A DNA stretch of 64,000 bases from Fibrobacter sp. UWB11 (GTDB lineage Bacteria; Fibrobacterota; Fibrobacteria; Fibrobacterales; Fibrobacteraceae): positions 124,001-188,000 of the forward strand of contig NZ_FSRT01000002.1 in NCBI RefSeq assembly GCF_900143015.1, given 5' to 3'. Below, piece after piece: positions 33,738 through 43,040 of this stretch (position 1 is its first letter; each line of letters opens with the position of its first letter). The notes below the pieces were generated by a model. It searched no databases and was not told where the DNA came from. It was given only the letters and a program-made list of their open reading frames with translations. The position numbers and the translations under genes were made by a program.

Positions 33738-34105
33738 AGTGACTCCGTATTCCAACACAATAAACGTGTTTACATTATAATGATTAGACCAAAGATACAA
33801 ATTTCAAACATCACCTCTTTAGATGAACTAGCCAATCAAAGCGTTTCTTATTCACCACATTTTTCTTTTGAAAACTTCCATTTACAAAAGTGTCTTTTTT
33901 TAGCATTAACTTACCGCAATTCATACGGCTAGCCATGACAATTGCGGTCTACAGCTCCACAGCCAGCATTCAACAAACCTCCGAGTTCTAAATTATCCCG
34001 CATTTCTAAGTTCTAAGTTCTTAGTTCCAAGTTCTAATTGCTATCTTTGACCCCGTATTTTATTGTACAGTAAAACACAGGGATTCTATCCCACAGGAAA
34101 ACATT
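33738..34105. other. Gene-free divergent intergenic region with hairpin and degenerate repeat
   Basis: This 368-base gap contains an inverted repeat ACCGCAATT / AATTGCGGT with 18 bases between the arms (33913-33948) and a degenerate heptamer array TTCTAAG TTCTAAG TTCTTAG TTCCAAG (34004-34034). AGGAA at about 34096 serves the carboxyltransferase gene. No ORF with a ribosome binding site is evident. Confidence 0.6.
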
Positions 34106-35683
34106 ATGAAAAAGATTCTGTTCCAAGACACCTCGTTCCGTGATGGCTTCCAGTCCATCTTCGGCGCACGCGTGTTCATGAAAGACTTCATGCCTGCAGT
34201 TGAAGCAGCCGTCAAGGCTGGCATCACCCACTTCGAAGCAGGTGGCGGCGCCCGTTTCCAGGCTCTCTATCAGAACTGCGGTGAAGACGCATTCGACATG
34301 ATGGATGAATTCCGTCGCGTTGTTGGTCCGAAGATCCGCCTCCAGACTCTCGCTCGTGGTATCAACGTGGTGGCTCTCGCTCCGCAGCCGCGCGATATGA
34401 TCAAGCTCCATGCCGACATGTTCAAGAAGCACGGCATGACCCGCATCCGTAACTTCGATGCTTTGAACGACGTCAACAACCTCATCTACTCCGGTAAGTG
34501 CATCACTGAAGCCGGTCTCGAACACGAAGTCGTCGTTACCATGATGGAACTTCCTCCGGGATGCGACCTCAACGCCGCTCACAATCCGGAATTCTACGAA
34601 CGCATCCTCCGCAACATCTTGGACGCAGGTGTTCCGTTCGCTTCCGTCTGCTTCAAGGACGCTTCCGGTACGACGAACCCGACCAAGGTCTACGAAACGT
34701 TCAAGCGCGCTCGTAAGCTCCTCGGTGACAAGGTCGAACTCCGCATCCACAGCCATGACACCTGCGGTACCGGTGTGGCCCAGTACAAGGCTGCTATCGA
34801 AGGTGGCGCAGATGGCGTCGACCTCGGCCGCAAGCCGCTTTCTGGCGGTACGGCTCAGCCGGACCTCTTCTCCATGTTCCACGCCCTCAAGGGCACGGAA
34901 TACAAGCTCGCCCTCGGTGAAGACAGCATCGTCGACGATCACATTCCGGAACTCATGGAAGCTAACAACGTCGCTGTTGAATGCCTCAAGGACTACAACT
35001 TCCCGCCTGAAGCACGTCAGATTACGACCGACGTTATCTTCAGCCCGATGCCGGGTGGCGCTCTCACTGCAAACACCCTCATGATGCGCGAAACCAAGAC
35101 CTTCCACCTCTTCCCGAAGGTTATCGAAAACATGAGTGAATGCGTACGCCGCGGTGGCTTCGCTTCCTCTGTGACGCCGGTTTCTCAGTTCTACTTCCAG
35201 CAGGCTTACATGAACACCTTGAACCAGGCTGCCGGTCGCGGTACGTGGTTCAAGATGACCGAAGGCTACGGCAAGATGCTCCTCGGCTACCAGGGTAAGA
35301 CTCCGTGCGAACCGGATCCGGAACTCGTGAAGATCGCAGCCGACCAGTTCAACATGAAGCCGTTCAAGGAAGCCTATCCGGGCGTCCAGTGCGCAGAAGA
35401 AATTCTTCCGCCGGGCATTCCTGCTGCTAAGAAGCTCCTCGAAGAAAATGGTCTCCCGGTCAACGACGAAACCATCTTCATCACGGGCTGCCTCCAGACG
35501 AAGGCTGGCAACAAGGGTATCGAATTCCTCAAGGGCAACCGCCACATTGGCGTGCCGAAGAAGGACCCGAACGCCGCTCCGGCTGTCGACACCAAGAACA
35601 TGAAGGCTGGCGCTGCAAGCACCTACCGCATCGCTCTTGGCAACCAGAGCTGGGACGTCCAAGTTCAGACCCTCAGCAAGTAA
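34106..35683 (+). CDS. Pyruvate carboxylase subunit B / oxaloacetate decarboxylase alpha-type carboxyltransferase
   Basis: A 525-residue biotin-dependent carboxyltransferase. FQDTSFRDGFQS holds the metal-binding Asp, FKDASGTTNP holds the carboxylated Lys region, and HSHDTCGTG holds the two His metal ligands; the PYC_OADA region follows to about 450. It would transfer CO2 between carboxybiotin and pyruvate/oxaloacetate. The protein lacks the MKM biotin-attachment domain that OadA and PycB usually carry at the C-terminus, so a separate carrier protein must exist. Codon use is strongly biased to C-ending codons, a sign of high expression. A hairpin terminator follows. Confidence 0.88.
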   Translation: MKKILFQDTSFRDGFQSIFGARVFMKDFMPAVEAAVKAGITHFEAGGGARFQALYQNCGEDAFDMMDEFRRVVGPKIRLQTLARGINVVALAPQPRDMIKLHADMFKKHGMTRIRNFDALNDVNNLIYSGKCITEAGLEHEVVVTMMELPPGCDLNAAHNPEFYERILRNILDAGVPFASVCFKDASGTTNPTKVYETFKRARKLLGDKVELRIHSHDTCGTGVAQYKAAIEGGADGVDLGRKPLSGGTAQPDLFSMFHALKGTEYKLALGEDSIVDDHIPELMEANNVAVECLKDYNFPPEARQITTDVIFSPMPGGALTANTLMMRETKTFHLFPKVIENMSECVRRGGFASSVTPVSQFYFQQAYMNTLNQAAGRGTWFKMTEGYGKMLLGYQGKTPCEPDPELVKIAADQFNMKPFKEAYPGVQCAEEILPPGIPAAKKLLEENGLPVNDETIFITGCLQTKAGNKGIEFLKGNRHIGVPKKDPNAAPAVDTKNMKAGAASTYRIALGNQSWDVQVQTLSK

Positions 35684-35732
35684 GCTTCCGCGAAAGTCTA
35701 AAGACTTCGCCCAAGCCCAAGGCTTTAAAAAG

Positions 35733-35761
35733 GACTTCGAGCTTTGCTCGAAGCCCTTTTT
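35733..35761 (+). terminator. Terminator of the carboxyltransferase gene
   Basis: CTTCGAGC-TTT-GCTCGAAG followed by CCCTTTTTA. Confidence 0.75.
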
Positions 35762-35783
35762 ACATTCAAACACAAATATTAAA

Positions 35784-35820
35784 CGCAGAAAGGGCTCCAA
35801 GAATAAACTTGAAGCCCTTA
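35784..35820 (-). terminator. Terminator of the barrel-like lipoprotein gene
   Basis: Minus-strand AGGGCTTCAAG...TTGGAGCCCT stem followed by TTCTGCGTTT, about 75 bases after the stop of the gene at 35894-36658. Confidence 0.55.
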
Positions 35821-35893
35821 TTTAATAAGGATTTATATGAACAAAAATCAATCTAAAACAAACTAAACGCAATAACGGTCGGCAAACGAATCG

Positions 35894-36658
35894 CTAAAAG
35901 CTGAACGTTTTACCCAAATTCACACCATAGCCAACTTTTTCCGCAGCAAAAACGCCACCATGGAAACCCGACGGGTGGAAATAATTCAGCATAAGACCGA
36001 CATTCATCGTTTTTAACCACATGAAGTCCGCATCCACAGCTACAACGCCATATCGCCCAAGCCTAGCACCAACGCGAGCCGTAGAATAAAACTTTACGCC
36101 ATACCCTTCGTCATCGTTTTCTGCAAGACTCTTCCCGAGATAGTCGCGAATATCATCAAAATCGCCACCACCTTCGAAAAGTTGAACGCCAGCACCAAGG
36201 CCTAAAATCATGGGACCAACGTCGAAATCAGCACCGACAGCCATACGTTCCTGTAAATTCCAGAACGAATATTTTTTCCGTCCTTTCGAAGTTTCAAGCC
36301 ACGCATTATAACCATCATTGCACTTTCCACTTTCCGAACATTCAAGTGAAGCATTTCCGCCTTTGCCGCCAAAAGCAGCCTGCACATACAAAGGTGAGGA
36401 GATTCCAAAAGGTCTGTAATTCAAAGCAGCCGATGCGCCCGCAGAAAAACCATCTTTGATATTCCGGCCGGTCATTTTCGTACCGCCAAAAACATCAGCA
36501 GATACCGTTATTGCAGACGAATCCCCGTTAACAGCTAAACGCGGCTGATGAGCGACAACCATTGTAGATGCTCCCATCGAGCTCAAATGCGGATTGAGGC
36601 AACCGCACAAAGAAAACGCTGCAACTAATAAAAGGCCCCAAAGAATCGACTTTTTCAT
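35894..36658 (-). CDS. Lipoprotein with outer-membrane-barrel-like pattern
   Basis: A 254-residue protein with signal peptide ending FSLCGC (Cys20). The mature part alternates short amphipathic strands rich in Gly and aromatic residues (SAGASAALNYRPFG, YVQAAFGGKG, MILGLGAGVQLFEGG, VGLMLNYFHPSGFHGGVFAAEK) and ends in Phe (LGKTFSF), features of outer-membrane beta-barrels. A lipid anchor on a barrel is unusual, so it may be a periplasmic beta protein instead. AGGAG precedes the ATG. Monocistronic. Confidence 0.65.
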   Translation of the reverse strand: MKKSILWGLLLVAAFSLCGCLNPHLSSMGASTMVVAHQPRLAVNGDSSAITVSADVFGGTKMTGRNIKDGFSAGASAALNYRPFGISSPLYVQAAFGGKGGNASLECSESGKCNDGYNAWLETSKGRKKYSFWNLQERMAVGADFDVGPMILGLGAGVQLFEGGGDFDDIRDYLGKSLAENDDEGYGVKFYSTARVGARLGRYGVVAVDADFMWLKTMNVGLMLNYFHPSGFHGGVFAAEKVGYGVNLGKTFSF

Positions 36659-36726
36659 AGAAAACTCCTACTTATTTGTAATGTACAACCAATATATTTT
36701 AATTCTAGAAACACAACAAGAGGTCG

Positions 36727-39219
36727 TTATTCCAGCATGATGGACTTTATGATGCAACGATCCGAAGAACCGACAGACTGCAGATTCAGACGATGAGCGG
36801 ATTTAGATCCTTGCGGAGTCGTGTTCAAATCAATTACTTCATGCAAAGGTAAAACTTTTCGAATGAAGCCATTTTGAGACAAGCCATTTGCAAGATTTGC
36901 GTTTGTCAGCTTTTTTGAATCAAAATAAACAAGCGTATTTTGGCAAGTTCCCGGCCAATGTTCCACAATCAAATTACTGTAACCTTCCATAGAAACCATT
37001 TGCCCCATTTCGATATGCATACCACGCTGAGCCCTATCGAACTTGAGTTCAAGTCCTACGCCAAGTCCATCCGTATACGTTTTAACTTGAGTTCCATTGT
37101 CCCACGGGAAATACTCATAACGGCTCGGATAAATACTTGCAGAACTTATCTTGGGCGGAACAACAGCATCACCGCGCGTATTCAAAACGAGTTGAACATT
37201 CGACACAGTCACGTCCCCGCCATCCGAATTAAGCACCAAGCGGAACCAACGCATTCCATTAAGTGCACCTCCGTTCGCAGGCATCTGCCAACGCAATGTA
37301 TGCGAACTTCCATCTACCGGAACCGACATTTCATTCAATTGCAGGCTACCCGAACAGAACTTTGTACGGCAAACGAGAAGTTCCGCCTTCATCCAATTTC
37401 CCTTCGGATTTTCGACTTTGATATTCACCTCGAAAGTGGTATTTGCCTGGACATCGCTACCATAGTTCCACGCGGCAACCTTTTTCCAGCCCGCAGGCAC
37501 CTTAAATTTTACATCTGAATTTTTTTCCGTTGCATTTGCATTATAATCATAGCGCGCATAAGCAAACGGAATTGTTTGAACAACACCTGCATTGCGAATG
37601 ATATCAGGCATTTTCTCTAAATCCATGCACTTCGTATTGGGAGAAAAATAACCAATCAACTTCGGATTTCTGAATTGCCCCACACTATAGTCATAATCGT
37701 ACTTCGCGACTTCGCACAAAATTCGCCAAAAATCTACCTGCATGCCATTCAAGACAACAGCATTCAAAGTATCATTATCGAAAGGCATTTCGATATGGCG
37801 ACCGCTAATCGCTTCAGCATAACGCGGATGTGTCGGATCCACAGCAAACGCAGCTGTTGCCGTACTCCTAGCCCCAGGATTTTCAAACGGGAAACCATTA
37901 TAAGACTGAGTAAAGCCACAATTCGAACGAATCGCCAATTCGCCATTGCATTTCATGTCCATTGCGCTCGCCGTCGGAATGAATGTACTGCGATCCTGCA
38001 CCAATTCATCCCTACCCCACGATGTATAGACATCAACATCCCAAAATAGAATTCCTTTTTTCATATCATCAGGCATTGCATCTAAAAAGCCCTGACGCAA
38101 AGAGTTATAAATCGTAGCCGCAAAAGGATACGTCGATCCCTGAATAAAATCATAGCGAGATGTTCCCTTGAAATCGTCCAAAACCGCATCATCCGTCGTT
38201 TCTTTTATACGGTTGCGAGCAACAGTTCCATTATTGTCCGAATAATGCATATGGCTTACGGCAGAGCCAAGCGTAGCAGGGCCTTTCTCCGCATGACGTT
38301 CCAAAAGGTAATAATCATTGCTATGAACAGGATCACGGCCCTTCAACTGTCCCTGCGCCACAAGCACTGTCGGAAACTTTTTGTATTCAGCCGCATAACG
38401 ATAATCTTCATAGAGGAACCTTCCCTTTGTTTTCGCTGTAGACTTACAGGAACCTTCGCATGAGTTTTCATAGACTAAAAGATCTGCGGCACCTTTTGCA
38501 AGCAACATATCCTTAAACATTTCCGCAGCCGAGGAACCGCCCTTTTCACTCCAGAATGCAACCGTGTTAAAAAGACCCATCGGCATAACAGCCCCCTGAT
38601 GAGGAGAATCAAGCGAAGCAAAAAGCCGGATCGGAGCATCGGATTCGCTACGGTGCGTGTCATAAAGGTACGCGCCATAACGCCCAATAACGCCACCTTG
38701 ACTTATCCCCATAACGACAAAGCCGTCTTGCACAGCTCCTGGAAACGGGATATGCTCATTATCACTCAAAAAAGAAAACAGTTTGCTTAGCGTTTTAGAG
38801 TTTTCTTGAAGAGATGTGCGCACAGTCTCCGTAAACTGGACAAGAACAGGCGTATATCCAAGACTTTTCAGAGTCAGCGGCAAGCCAACCTGCTGCACAT
38901 CCCCTTCCAAGTCCGTCAGAGTTTTCTTTTCATCAGGATTCAAGTCAATCCCGTCAACAATCATGAATGGGCGTTCCAAATAAATTCCAGTCGAGGAATT
39001 TTCATCTGCAGGAGCATCCATAATGCGAATACGCACAGACGGGGCCGTACCTACACACATATTTCCTGTTCGATCAAGACCTTTTAGATTAAAAAGAGCC
39101 TTGCCCTTTTCTACGCAAAGATTGCCTTTACGATCCAGAAAGAATGTATAGTCCATATTTTTCGCCATAACACTTGTAGCGAAAATCGTTACAAAAGCAA
39201 GCCATAAACAACGCTTCAT
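36727..39219 (-). CDS. Secreted alpha/beta-hydrolase (lipase/esterase-like)
   Basis: An 830-residue exported protein with signal peptide MKRCLWLAFVTIFATSVMA. Residues about 85-300 have the pattern of a lipase/PGAP1-like hydrolase: RPFMIVDGIDL, then GFVVMGISQGGVIGRYGAYLYD with the GXSXG nucleophile (GISQGG), and LDSPHQGAVMPMG. About 400 further residues end in a region resembling carbohydrate-binding beta-sandwiches. An esterase on plant polysaccharide is plausible in Fibrobacter but unproven. GGAGGT stands four bases from an ATG at 39222 and seven from the ATG at 39219; I use the second. The stop of the upstream gene overlaps the start. Confidence 0.75.
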   Translation of the reverse strand: MKRCLWLAFVTIFATSVMAKNMDYTFFLDRKGNLCVEKGKALFNLKGLDRTGNMCVGTAPSVRIRIMDAPADENSSTGIYLERPFMIVDGIDLNPDEKKTLTDLEGDVQQVGLPLTLKSLGYTPVLVQFTETVRTSLQENSKTLSKLFSFLSDNEHIPFPGAVQDGFVVMGISQGGVIGRYGAYLYDTHRSESDAPIRLFASLDSPHQGAVMPMGLFNTVAFWSEKGGSSAAEMFKDMLLAKGAADLLVYENSCEGSCKSTAKTKGRFLYEDYRYAAEYKKFPTVLVAQGQLKGRDPVHSNDYYLLERHAEKGPATLGSAVSHMHYSDNNGTVARNRIKETTDDAVLDDFKGTSRYDFIQGSTYPFAATIYNSLRQGFLDAMPDDMKKGILFWDVDVYTSWGRDELVQDRSTFIPTASAMDMKCNGELAIRSNCGFTQSYNGFPFENPGARSTATAAFAVDPTHPRYAEAISGRHIEMPFDNDTLNAVVLNGMQVDFWRILCEVAKYDYDYSVGQFRNPKLIGYFSPNTKCMDLEKMPDIIRNAGVVQTIPFAYARYDYNANATEKNSDVKFKVPAGWKKVAAWNYGSDVQANTTFEVNIKVENPKGNWMKAELLVCRTKFCSGSLQLNEMSVPVDGSSHTLRWQMPANGGALNGMRWFRLVLNSDGGDVTVSNVQLVLNTRGDAVVPPKISSASIYPSRYEYFPWDNGTQVKTYTDGLGVGLELKFDRAQRGMHIEMGQMVSMEGYSNLIVEHWPGTCQNTLVYFDSKKLTNANLANGLSQNGFIRKVLPLHEVIDLNTTPQGSKSAHRLNLQSVGSSDRCIIKSIMLE

Positions 39220-40496
39220 CATTTTACCTCCACAAAGAGTTTCTGTTCAACATTTCGGTCTCCGCTTTTCATTTTTACGACAATCGTCTGCAATCCTGTT
39301 GACGGGAACTCCAGTTCCAATCGCGCCCCAGGTAGAATTATCTTACACGAGCCGGAAACACAAACTGAAATAGACGGCAGTTCCCTTTGTTTTGTCACAA
39401 CAAAATACGAATCTAGTATCAGGCTTACTTTTGACCCCCGCACAAACGAAGTCGGAAGTCCAGCCGTCAGCAGATGCGCTTTAATAACGTTATTCGTGTT
39501 GCATGCCGAATCCGCACACGCATTGTACGCATAATCCAAATCAGCAACAAGCAGAGGTATCACCGTATAATCAGAATTTGCAGCAACCGCTTCCGCTTCA
39601 AAGTAAAGCTGTTTGGGGTTAGCAACAACATTTTCTCGAAGACGGTTTCGGACAATCGTGTACATGTTATCGTACCACGTCAATCGCGATTTTTTAGCGG
39701 TCATTTCGGGAGCACGAATACTATTCACAATTTTCAAGTGTTCTAGTTCGCTCACAAGAAAATCCGCATCAGTCTTTGACATAAGCAAATTTTTCTTTTG
39801 CAGAGAATACGCAGCACTAAACTCCGATTCTAATGCAGGCAATAGCCGTTCTTCACGTGACGAAGACCATGCTTCAGCATTGGAGAATTCATATTCCCAC
39901 GGAACATCATTTGCATTTCCAAGCGACACAGATGACGATGGTTCAACGCTGTTTTTCACACAGCTAAACCCAACATCGTCAATAAAGAGAGTCGTATATT
40001 GATATTGCGGAACTTGGAAAAGCCCCACACCCACATTCGCGACATCAAACGCACCCGTCACACCAAGATTTGCAAGAGGGATTTCAAGTGAATGAGTTTT
40101 ATCCGCAGTCAATTCTGCGTAATAAATTCCACTCTCCGATGTTGCGCTCTTTAGCCAAACACCAAACCTTACGTTTTGTGTAGACCGAACTTTTAAGCGG
40201 AGCACTCCCCCATCAACGTGTAACGGAAGCGATGGAAACGAAAGCAATCCCTTCCAATCGCCTTGCACATTCTTGATGCCAGACAAGCGAATATACGGAG
40301 AAACCATGTTACCAAAGTCTCCCCAATTCGCCTTCCATTCAGGCTGTTCCGGGAAAGTTCTCCCCGTTTCAATCATTTGACCATTGTCGTTACCGTCAGA
40401 ATACAGTACGACGCCCTTACATTCCTCGGCAAAGCCATTGAGTGCCCACAAGGCACCACACAAGGCAACGCCCTTAAACATCCTATTAATAACCAT
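39219..40496 (-). CDS. Secreted protein with CBM-like N-terminal domain
   Basis: A 425-residue exported protein (signal peptide MVINRMFKGVALCGALWALNGFA). The N-terminal 160 residues (VLYSDGNDNGQMIETGR, GGVLRLKVRSTQNVRFGVWLKS, HSLEIPLANLG, TTLFIDDVGFSC) look like a galactose-binding-like or CBM fold with a conserved late Asp. The middle is helical and the last 80 residues appear beta-rich. Its TGA stop overlaps the ATG of the lipase-like gene, so they are made together and may act together. AAGGA precedes the start. The exact family is not clear. Confidence 0.7.
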   Translation of the reverse strand: MVINRMFKGVALCGALWALNGFAEECKGVVLYSDGNDNGQMIETGRTFPEQPEWKANWGDFGNMVSPYIRLSGIKNVQGDWKGLLSFPSLPLHVDGGVLRLKVRSTQNVRFGVWLKSATSESGIYYAELTADKTHSLEIPLANLGVTGAFDVANVGVGLFQVPQYQYTTLFIDDVGFSCVKNSVEPSSSVSLGNANDVPWEYEFSNAEAWSSSREERLLPALESEFSAAYSLQKKNLLMSKTDADFLVSELEHLKIVNSIRAPEMTAKKSRLTWYDNMYTIVRNRLRENVVANPKQLYFEAEAVAANSDYTVIPLLVADLDYAYNACADSACNTNNVIKAHLLTAGLPTSFVRGSKVSLILDSYFVVTKQRELPSISVCVSGSCKIILPGARLELEFPSTGLQTIVVKMKSGDRNVEQKLFVEVK

Positions 40497-40591
40497 AGGA
40501 TTTCCTTTATATTGATTTTAAGATAAATAGGCTTATTCAGCCATAACCATAAAAGGAACGATGTAGGAAAGAATGTAAGTAAAGATAAAAG

Positions 40592-40620
40592 AAACCGCCA
40601 CGACTAACATCGAGGCGGTT
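40592..40620 (-). terminator. Terminator of the LytS-type kinase gene
   Basis: Minus-strand AACCGCC-14 bases-GGCGGTT followed by TCTTTTAT, 49 bases after the stop. Confidence 0.7.
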
Positions 40621-40668
40621 ATTAAACTACAATAATTTTTTGAATGTGTAAAGGGGTTAATTAAATTT

Positions 40669-41892
40669 TTATGAATTTTCTTTTTTCAAGTGAATTGTCA
40701 AATCACTGATATACGCACCATCGACAATATTCACAGAATACTCATAAGAATCCAGATATATCAAGTCCAATCGCTTTTCAAAAGTAGAAAGTCCTAGCCC
40801 ACTTCCCTTGCGGCTCGACTTTCTCGGGAAATTGGAATTTTCAGAATGGAAATGAAGTTCATCGCTCTTCTGCGTAATGGTGATATGCGCAAAGCTCTTG
40901 CCATTTGGATTCACGCAATGTTTCATCGCATTTTCCATCAAAGGCATCATCAGCAAAGGTTCTATCATCAATTTCGGATTTTCAAGTTCTACTTTAAAGA
41001 CAAAGTCAAAACCTTCATCAAGACGGAGTTTTTCCAAGTCCGCATACTTTTGCAAAATATCCACATCTTCTTGTAACGTGATATACTTGTCCTTGACTTG
41101 GTACAGCATCATTCTCAAAAGTTGCGAAAGTTTATTCATGGAACTTTCAGCACGTTTCGGATCAATCTGGATTAAAGCAGAAATGTTATTCAACGTATTA
41201 AAGAGAAAATGCGGACTCAACTGGTTCTTCAAAAAATCCAGTTCATACTGCAACTCCGAGCGTTTCTGTTCGCGCAAAATAAACGCACGCACAATCTGGC
41301 GGAACATCACATGATATAACACGCAAAGAACGCAAACAAACACAACTAGGATAGTAAACGATATAACGGGCCAAACGCCAAAATGTCCTTTAACAAACGA
41401 GAAACAATAGGAACTAAAGAAGTCTCCAACGCCTTCGTTGGGAGAACGTTCCATCACAAAGAACGCCACTTCTCTAAAGAACAGTGTCGCCACCACCAAT
41501 ATCGAGTTACACACGAAGTAAAGTGCATAACGTTTTTTAAATACAAGTTGCGGCACCAAAAACCTTTGGTTCAAAATAAAAATGAAAACCGTACTGAGCA
41601 TGGGCAAATAAAAGCCCACAAGCCCTTTAATGTCCACACTCATTTTCAATGCATTTGTCGGGTCCAGAATAAGCACCAACGGAAACAAAAGCATGAACAG
41701 CCAAACTAAAAACGCCGGCAAGAATAGCGGAATCGGGAACTGCACTAGGTCTCGTTCGTCTTTCAGCAGCTCCCGTAGTTTGTTTTCATTGCGTTCAAAA
41801 CCAATTTCTTGCAAAACGGCAAATTTGTTACGAGTTCTTTGGAAAAATCCCAAGCGGTTGTCTGTACGATTTGTAGAAGAATTGTCATTCAT
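40669..41892 (-). CDS. LytS/YehU-type sensor histidine kinase
   Basis: A 407-residue protein with four membrane helices in residues 55-205 and a His_kinase domain (PF06580 type). The phosphorylated His is His228 in LKNQLSPHFLFNTLNNISALI; the ATP-binding region has MEPLLMMPLMENAMKHCV-like residues (IEPLLMMPLMENAMKH) and KGSGLGLSTFEKRL. Such kinases normally act with a LytTR response regulator, but none is next to it here, so it is an orphan in this window. The ATG at 41892 has no ribosome binding site; TAAATT lies 13 bases upstream. Confidence 0.88.
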   Translation of the reverse strand: MNDNSSTNRTDNRLGFFQRTRNKFAVLQEIGFERNENKLRELLKDERDLVQFPIPLFLPAFLVWLFMLLFPLVLILDPTNALKMSVDIKGLVGFYLPMLSTVFIFILNQRFLVPQLVFKKRYALYFVCNSILVVATLFFREVAFFVMERSPNEGVGDFFSSYCFSFVKGHFGVWPVISFTILVVFVCVLCVLYHVMFRQIVRAFILREQKRSELQYELDFLKNQLSPHFLFNTLNNISALIQIDPKRAESSMNKLSQLLRMMLYQVKDKYITLQEDVDILQKYADLEKLRLDEGFDFVFKVELENPKLMIEPLLMMPLMENAMKHCVNPNGKSFAHITITQKSDELHFHSENSNFPRKSSRKGSGLGLSTFEKRLDLIYLDSYEYSVNIVDGAYISDLTIHLKKENS

Positions 41893-42042
41893 ACTAAAAA
41901 ATTTAGTCAAAAACCACTATTTTGGCTCATCATGACAATTCTGTGACAAAAATCACGAACTTTTTTAACAAAAACTCAATTTAACTTTTGCACGCAGCAT
42001 TCTAAGTAATGACACAAGGAATTCAAACTGGAGGTAAATTTG

Positions 42043-42071
42043 ATGATGTAAAAATGAGGAGGTCACCATGA
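42043..42071 (+). other. Two minimal upstream ORFs in the sigma-factor leader
   Basis: GGAGGT at 42030-42035 precedes ATGATGTAA (42043-42051). A second ATG at 42054 reads MRRSP and stops at TGA 42069-42071, overlapping the sigma-factor ATG at 42068. The tandem AGG AGG codons of that ORF are also the sigma gene's ribosome binding site. A regulatory role is speculative. Confidence 0.3.
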
Positions 42072-42919
42072 AAACCCTTAACAATCGAGATCAAAAAGAC
42101 ATTTACATGCAATATCTGAACGACATTTCCCGTTACCCGTTACTGACAAGAGAACAGGAAACGATATTGCTCCAGAAGTCTGCACAAGGCAACAAAGCGG
42201 CCTTGGATATGTTAGTCAACTCCAATCTCCGTTTCGTCGTGAATATCGCAAATCTTTACAAAGGCCGCGGTCTCGACATCATGGAACTGATCAATGAAGG
42301 GAACATGGGTCTCATTGAAGCCGCACGCCGCTTTGACCGCTCCCAGAATATTAAGTTTATCAGCTACGCTGTATGGTGGATTCGTCAGAACATCACCCGC
42401 GCACTCGCTGAAAAGGGTCGCATGATCCGCATCAGCGCCGAAAAGGAATTGATGTTGCGCCGTTTTGCCCGCCACGCAAAGGATATGCACCAGGTGATTG
42501 GCGGAACATTCACCATCAACACTCAGAATCTCGAAGGCCTTTCCAAGTACAAGGCAAACGAAATTGAAAAGATTTTGATGATGGGTTCTACCGCTTCTTC
42601 CCTCGATGCCCCGGTCAACGAAGATGGCGACGCAACGCTCGGCGATACCATTTCTGATTCTCAGAGCCGCACCGACGAACTTGCCAATGAAAACAACCGC
42701 GCAGAAGTGTTTAACAAGGTAATGGACAAGAACCTCTCCAGCCAAGAAAAGGAAATCATCAAGCTCTATTACGGTTTCAAGATGGATTCCGACTTGAACT
42801 TGAAGGAAATTGCTCCGATGGTGGGTCTCTCCAAGGAACGCGTCCGCCAGCTCAAGGAAAACGCTCTGAACAAGCTCCGCGATGCCGAAGTCGAACGCCT
42901 CCTCTGCGAAGCTGCCTAA
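42068..42919 (+). CDS. rpoD: RNA polymerase sigma factor, RpoD/SigA type without region 1.1
   Basis: A 283-residue sigma-70 factor. Region 1.2 starts at DIYMQYLNDISRYPLLTREQE; region 2 is intact (NLRFVVNIANLYKGRGLDIMELINEGNMGLIEAARRFD, KFISYAVWWIRQNITRAL); region 4 has NLKEIAPMVGLSKERVRQLKENALNKLR. It lacks the long acidic region 1.1 of E. coli RpoD, as do the short primary sigmas of Bacteroidetes. Promoters in this window are of TTGACA/TATATT type, consistent with a conventional primary sigma. GAGGAGG precedes the ATG and a terminator follows. It could instead be a second RpoD-like factor. Confidence 0.88.
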   Translation: MKTLNNRDQKDIYMQYLNDISRYPLLTREQETILLQKSAQGNKAALDMLVNSNLRFVVNIANLYKGRGLDIMELINEGNMGLIEAARRFDRSQNIKFISYAVWWIRQNITRALAEKGRMIRISAEKELMLRRFARHAKDMHQVIGGTFTINTQNLEGLSKYKANEIEKILMMGSTASSLDAPVNEDGDATLGDTISDSQSRTDELANENNRAEVFNKVMDKNLSSQEKEIIKLYYGFKMDSDLNLKEIAPMVGLSKERVRQLKENALNKLRDAEVERLLCEAA

Positions 42920-42965
42920 TATCAAGATTTATTGCTCCTAACAACTTCATACTCTCTCCTTTCGT

Positions 42966-42996
42966 AAAAAAACCGGCTATTTATGGCCGGTTTTTT
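42966..42996 (+). terminator. Terminator of the sigma-factor gene
   Basis: AACCGGC-TATTTAT-GGCCGGTT followed by TTTTTCC, 47 bases after the stop. Confidence 0.85.
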
Positions 42997-43040
42997 CCGT
43001 TAAGGTGGTGATTTTTTATAGGAAATTGTATTTTTATCGC

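Noticed and set aside
33913-33948. Inverted repeat as a terminator
   Set aside because: The arms are perfect but the 18-base loop and lack of a T run, and its place between divergent genes, do not fit; left undetermined.
34034-35800. Minus-strand ORF of 588 codons opposite the carboxyltransferase gene
   Set aside because: Antisense shadow caused by strong codon bias in the real gene.
42966-42996. Hairpin as a riboswitch in front of the protease gene
   Set aside because: It is a simple stem with a T run right after the sigma gene, fully explained as its terminator.
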